From assembly GCF_910596095.1 (NCBI RefSeq), contig NC_056550.1, positions 23,618,001-23,682,000 on the forward strand: 64,000 bases of DNA, written 5' to 3'. Of this stretch, positions 61,230-64,000 are shown in pieces. The position numbers and the translations under genes were made by a program. Each line of letters begins with the position of its first letter. Within the stretch, counting starts at the first letter, position 1. Below the pieces are notes generated by a model that worked only from the letters and a program-made list of their open reading frames with translations, made no database searches and was not told where the DNA came from. This stretch comes from Thunnus maccoyii (lineage: Eukaryota; Chordata; Actinopteri; Scombriformes; Scombridae).

Positions 61230-61537
61230 CATAGCAACAAAGTGGTACGAGCGCAGCATCTCGGGGGCGAGCTTTTTTTTTCTTTTTTTTTCGTGAGTGC
61301 GCGCTCCTTCCCCCCCCCCCCCTCCCTCTGCCGTTTTTCGCGAGGGGCGGGGCTAAAGGGAGACACATATCGGTGGGGAAACAAGAGTTCCGACACAAGA
61401 GAGAACCGGCACCGGGGCCACCGCGCACAACAAAAGCCTCCCAGAAACGTGAATGAGAGCGCAGCAGACAACCTCCTCCGGCCTCTGAGTGAACCGTTAT
61501 CAGCCCCGCCGTGTGTCGCAGACCAGAACCGCAGATG
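61230..61537 (+). CDS. First exon and promoter region of a plus-strand gene that continues off the window
   Basis: A CpG-rich block (about 61230-61540) ends in gaaccgcagATG followed directly by a strong donor GTGAGTG, so the exon may contribute only the initiator Met (61535-61537) or be wholly non-coding. The following 2.4 kb shows no coding exon that I can recognise. In human chromosome 17q the neighbours of STRADA/DDX42 include LIMD2, MAP3K3, FTSJ3 and PSMC5. MAP3K3 is a possibility from synteny alone, with nothing in the sequence to confirm it. Confidence 0.35.
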
Positions 61538-64000
61538 GTGAGTGTTTTCCCCCCCGTGTGTGTGAGAGTGTTTGTGAGTGTGTGTGTGTGTCCGCAGCCT
61601 CCCCTCCCTCCGCGGCTCTCCTCTCTTTTGCTGCTGCTGCTGCTGCTTTTTTGTGAGAGATGAGGTGAGGTGATGATGTCCGTTTACTCGCTAAAGGTTT
61701 AGCTAACCGGGAGCCGGGTTTTTTTATTTTATTTTATAGGCGGCTGGATGAACGTTGGATGATATTACAGTGTGTAGCCTTGCTTAAAAACAACAGAGCA
61801 GCTATTTTTTTGTAGTTAAATTTGGAGAATATTTAAACACCCGCCGTCGTGCTGCTCCAAAAAAATGCTAGCAGCGTGTTGTTTTAATGTGCATTAGTTA
61901 GCTAGCTCGCTGGCTAATTAATATCAACCAACAAGGTGATTCAAAGCTACTAAATAATCCATTTAATCAGCACACAATACCCCCGTTAATTTTAGAAGCC
62001 CCCTCCTTTCTAACAGATATTTAAATTTTCCTCCTTAATAGCCGATTTGAAAATTGATTTTTGCTGTTACATCATGTTTTTGTTTTGTCTGAGCAGCCAT
62101 AGCAGGTGAATAAGTTCTAATAATAAGCAGTCGAGCTGCAACGACTAGTCAATAAATCGATTATTTGTTTACTTATAAAATAATCGAGAACGAGTTTGAT
62201 ATCGAAAATTACTCAAAATGAGCAAATTCTCTGCTTCCAGCTTCTTAAATATGAATATTTCTTTGTTTTTTTTTCGTCTTCTATGTCAGTAAACTGAATA
62301 TTTTTGGGGTTGTGGACTGTTTTTCTTTTTTGGACAAAACCAGACATTTGAGGACTTTATAGACCAAACAAGTAGTCGATTAATTGAGGAAATAATTGAT
62401 AATGAAAGTAATCATTGCATGCAGCCCTATTTTTTTTGCAGATAAGTGTGATTATACTCTAACTGGCAGGGTGTAGGCTCCAACCTGCTGAGTGTTACAT
62501 AAAAACAAGCCTATACAAGCAGAAAGGCATTTCCACCAGATATAACCCCATAGACAATGCATGAATAACACTGAACAAATAAGCACATTAATAAAAGCAG
62601 AAGAATTTAAAGCCTGCTGAACATAATTTAGTCAGCAATACCACACATACAATGGAGCTGTGACGTGTACAGCACGCTCTGATCTAAAGGCTTTTCCCAT
62701 ATTGACCTCTTAAAATACATTTACACACACATTAGTATCCCAGTTTTGATCATACTCAGGTTATGATGTTCACAGGAAACATGAAAAACCCAGTCACTCA
62801 TATCCTTTCTTGCAACATCAAGGTTTCTGTTCATCTCCATGCAGTTACTCAACATCTCAGTCATATCTGTACCAACAGAGCATGATTAGTAACCTGGGTA
62901 AGATTCCTAAAACACTATCCCTGTTTCAACCGCAGTGTTTTAAGGTTTCTTTAAACCAAGGGTTCATCCGCTTTACATGTGTAACACATAAATGGGATAC
63001 TAGTGAAACAAAATGGTCCTCTTAAATGGGGACTAATGTAGAATCTAAGTGTGTCCCTAGACCCCATTTTTGGGAACCACTGGCCTATAATTAATGTCTG
63101 TGTCTCACTTACAGCAGCTAATGCTGAATGGATGAGTAACTGGGTTAAACCTCTGCGTTAATCAGCATTAGTCTAACGCTCCAGGTGGAAGAAAACATGC
63201 GTTTGACTCATTTTACAAATTTCCCTCCCCTTGTTTGTGTGGTCGAGCAATTTACAAACCGCTCTGTGGTCTGGTGAAACCGCTTTTTATCCGTTCAGGG
63301 CACCACAACTACAGCAGTCTGTCATTACAGCCCCGGCATATGGCGATGAGGCTTAAGTAAGTATATGGTCATTTTCATTTCCTGCCGCCGTCAATGGGCT
63401 GCCTGACTGTAATTTCAGTCAGAGCTGACAGGACAGATTGACACCCTGCTCTGTTGGCTGATTTACGTCAGCACTCTGGTGGATTTGAGAGGCCGTTGTT
63501 TCGATTCGCCGGACTTGTTTGTCCAAAAATAAATAAATAACTAATGGCAGATTTAGACAAATCACATACAACGTGCCGCAGTGGCAGCTAATAAACGTTT
63601 ATTTTGTTTGGCCTTATGCTCTCCTGTCAAACAATTATCATTACCGGCACAAAAACCTGATTTGCTGGGCATGTCAGCGGCACCATATGTTGGGGAGGGG
63701 GGTTGTTTGCCTGCTGTCAGATGTGCAGAACAGTATTAAATGGGTCGCCAGCAGGTCCAAGCCACAGAGCTGCAGGCAAAAATTTTGCAGAGTGATGGTT
63801 TTAACTAGCTACATACCTGTATTTCACATTCCTATTCCCTATCTTTTATTTGTACTGTTAGAACTGGCTTCAATAATGATAAATACTGCCAGTGTGTTTA
63901 TGTGAAAGAAGGAACACCCATTCATTTCTGGATAAAGGTGTTTTCTGAGTGTGATTTTTTTGAAGCTTTGAAGAAAAGTGGTTCCTGTTTTTTTGTTGTT
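61538..64000. other. Probable first intron of the right-hand gene
   Basis: It begins with GT-rich sequence and a CTG tract (about 61629-61647), then is AT-rich, with a GCTGCAAC-type MITE at 62134-62434 and a hAT-like end (gggaaccactgg) near 63074. No exon was recognised. Confidence 0.45.
62134..62434. mobile_element. GCTGCAAC-type MITE copy
   Basis: Begins gagctgcaacgactagtcaa and ends catgcagccct. Shares cttccagcttcttaaatatg, gtttttggg/tttggactg and gtagtcgattaattgag with the copy at 36963-37294. Confidence 0.6.

Overview
The window is vertebrate nuclear DNA from a ray-finned fish, most likely a percomorph. The signs are intron-split genes with GT-AG (and a few GC-AG) junctions, compact gene spacing, long GT/CA microsatellites, and many short DNA transposons of kinds common in teleosts. 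No bacterial, organellar or viral gene was recognised. I assembled exons by hand from conserved protein blocks, splice sites and reading-frame phase. For the four genes complete in the window the exon lengths add up to an exact multiple of three, and the predicted proteins are close in length to the mammalian ones; fam117a is about 50 residues shorter.

Layout, left to right. (1) 1-5979, minus: 5' six exons of slc35b1, whose last exons lie off the left edge. (2) 9063-16689, minus: fam117a, 8 exons, 402 aa. (3) 19796-33179, minus: rundc3a, 11 exons, 433 aa, with a 9.7-kb first intron. (4) Nested in that intron on the plus strand, 23980-24600 and 25925-26173: a tandem pair of unrecognised 82-codon ORFs built of seven-residue G-x-T/S repeats, plus a third related ORF. 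This is the most unusual feature here. (5) 35041-38520, plus: rnf113a, 10 exons, 321 aa. (6) 39523-47611, minus: strada, 12 coding exons, 428 aa. (7) 49938-56903, plus: ddx42, 17 coding exons, 907 aa, head-to-head with strada over a very short shared promoter. (8) 57-61 kb: gene-free, repeat-rich. (9) From about 61.2 kb, plus: GC-rich first exon of another gene that runs off the right edge (possibly map3k3 by synteny only).

The genes are not an operon or pathway. Two act in pre-mRNA splicing (rnf113a, ddx42), one is the pseudokinase arm of the LKB1 complex (strada), one is an ER nucleotide transporter (slc35b1), one is a neuronal RUN-domain protein (rundc3a) and one is little studied (fam117a). 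From memory all have human orthologues on chromosome 17q, so the window keeps an old syntenic block. rnf113a and strada are tail-to-tail with poly(A) signals about 70 bp apart.

The rest is introns and intergenic DNA filled with miniature inverted-repeat elements, hAT-like and mariner-like remnants, LINE 3' ends, a large foldback element in three copies, and simple repeats. Repeat family names are from memory of typical terminal sequences and are less certain than the gene calls.
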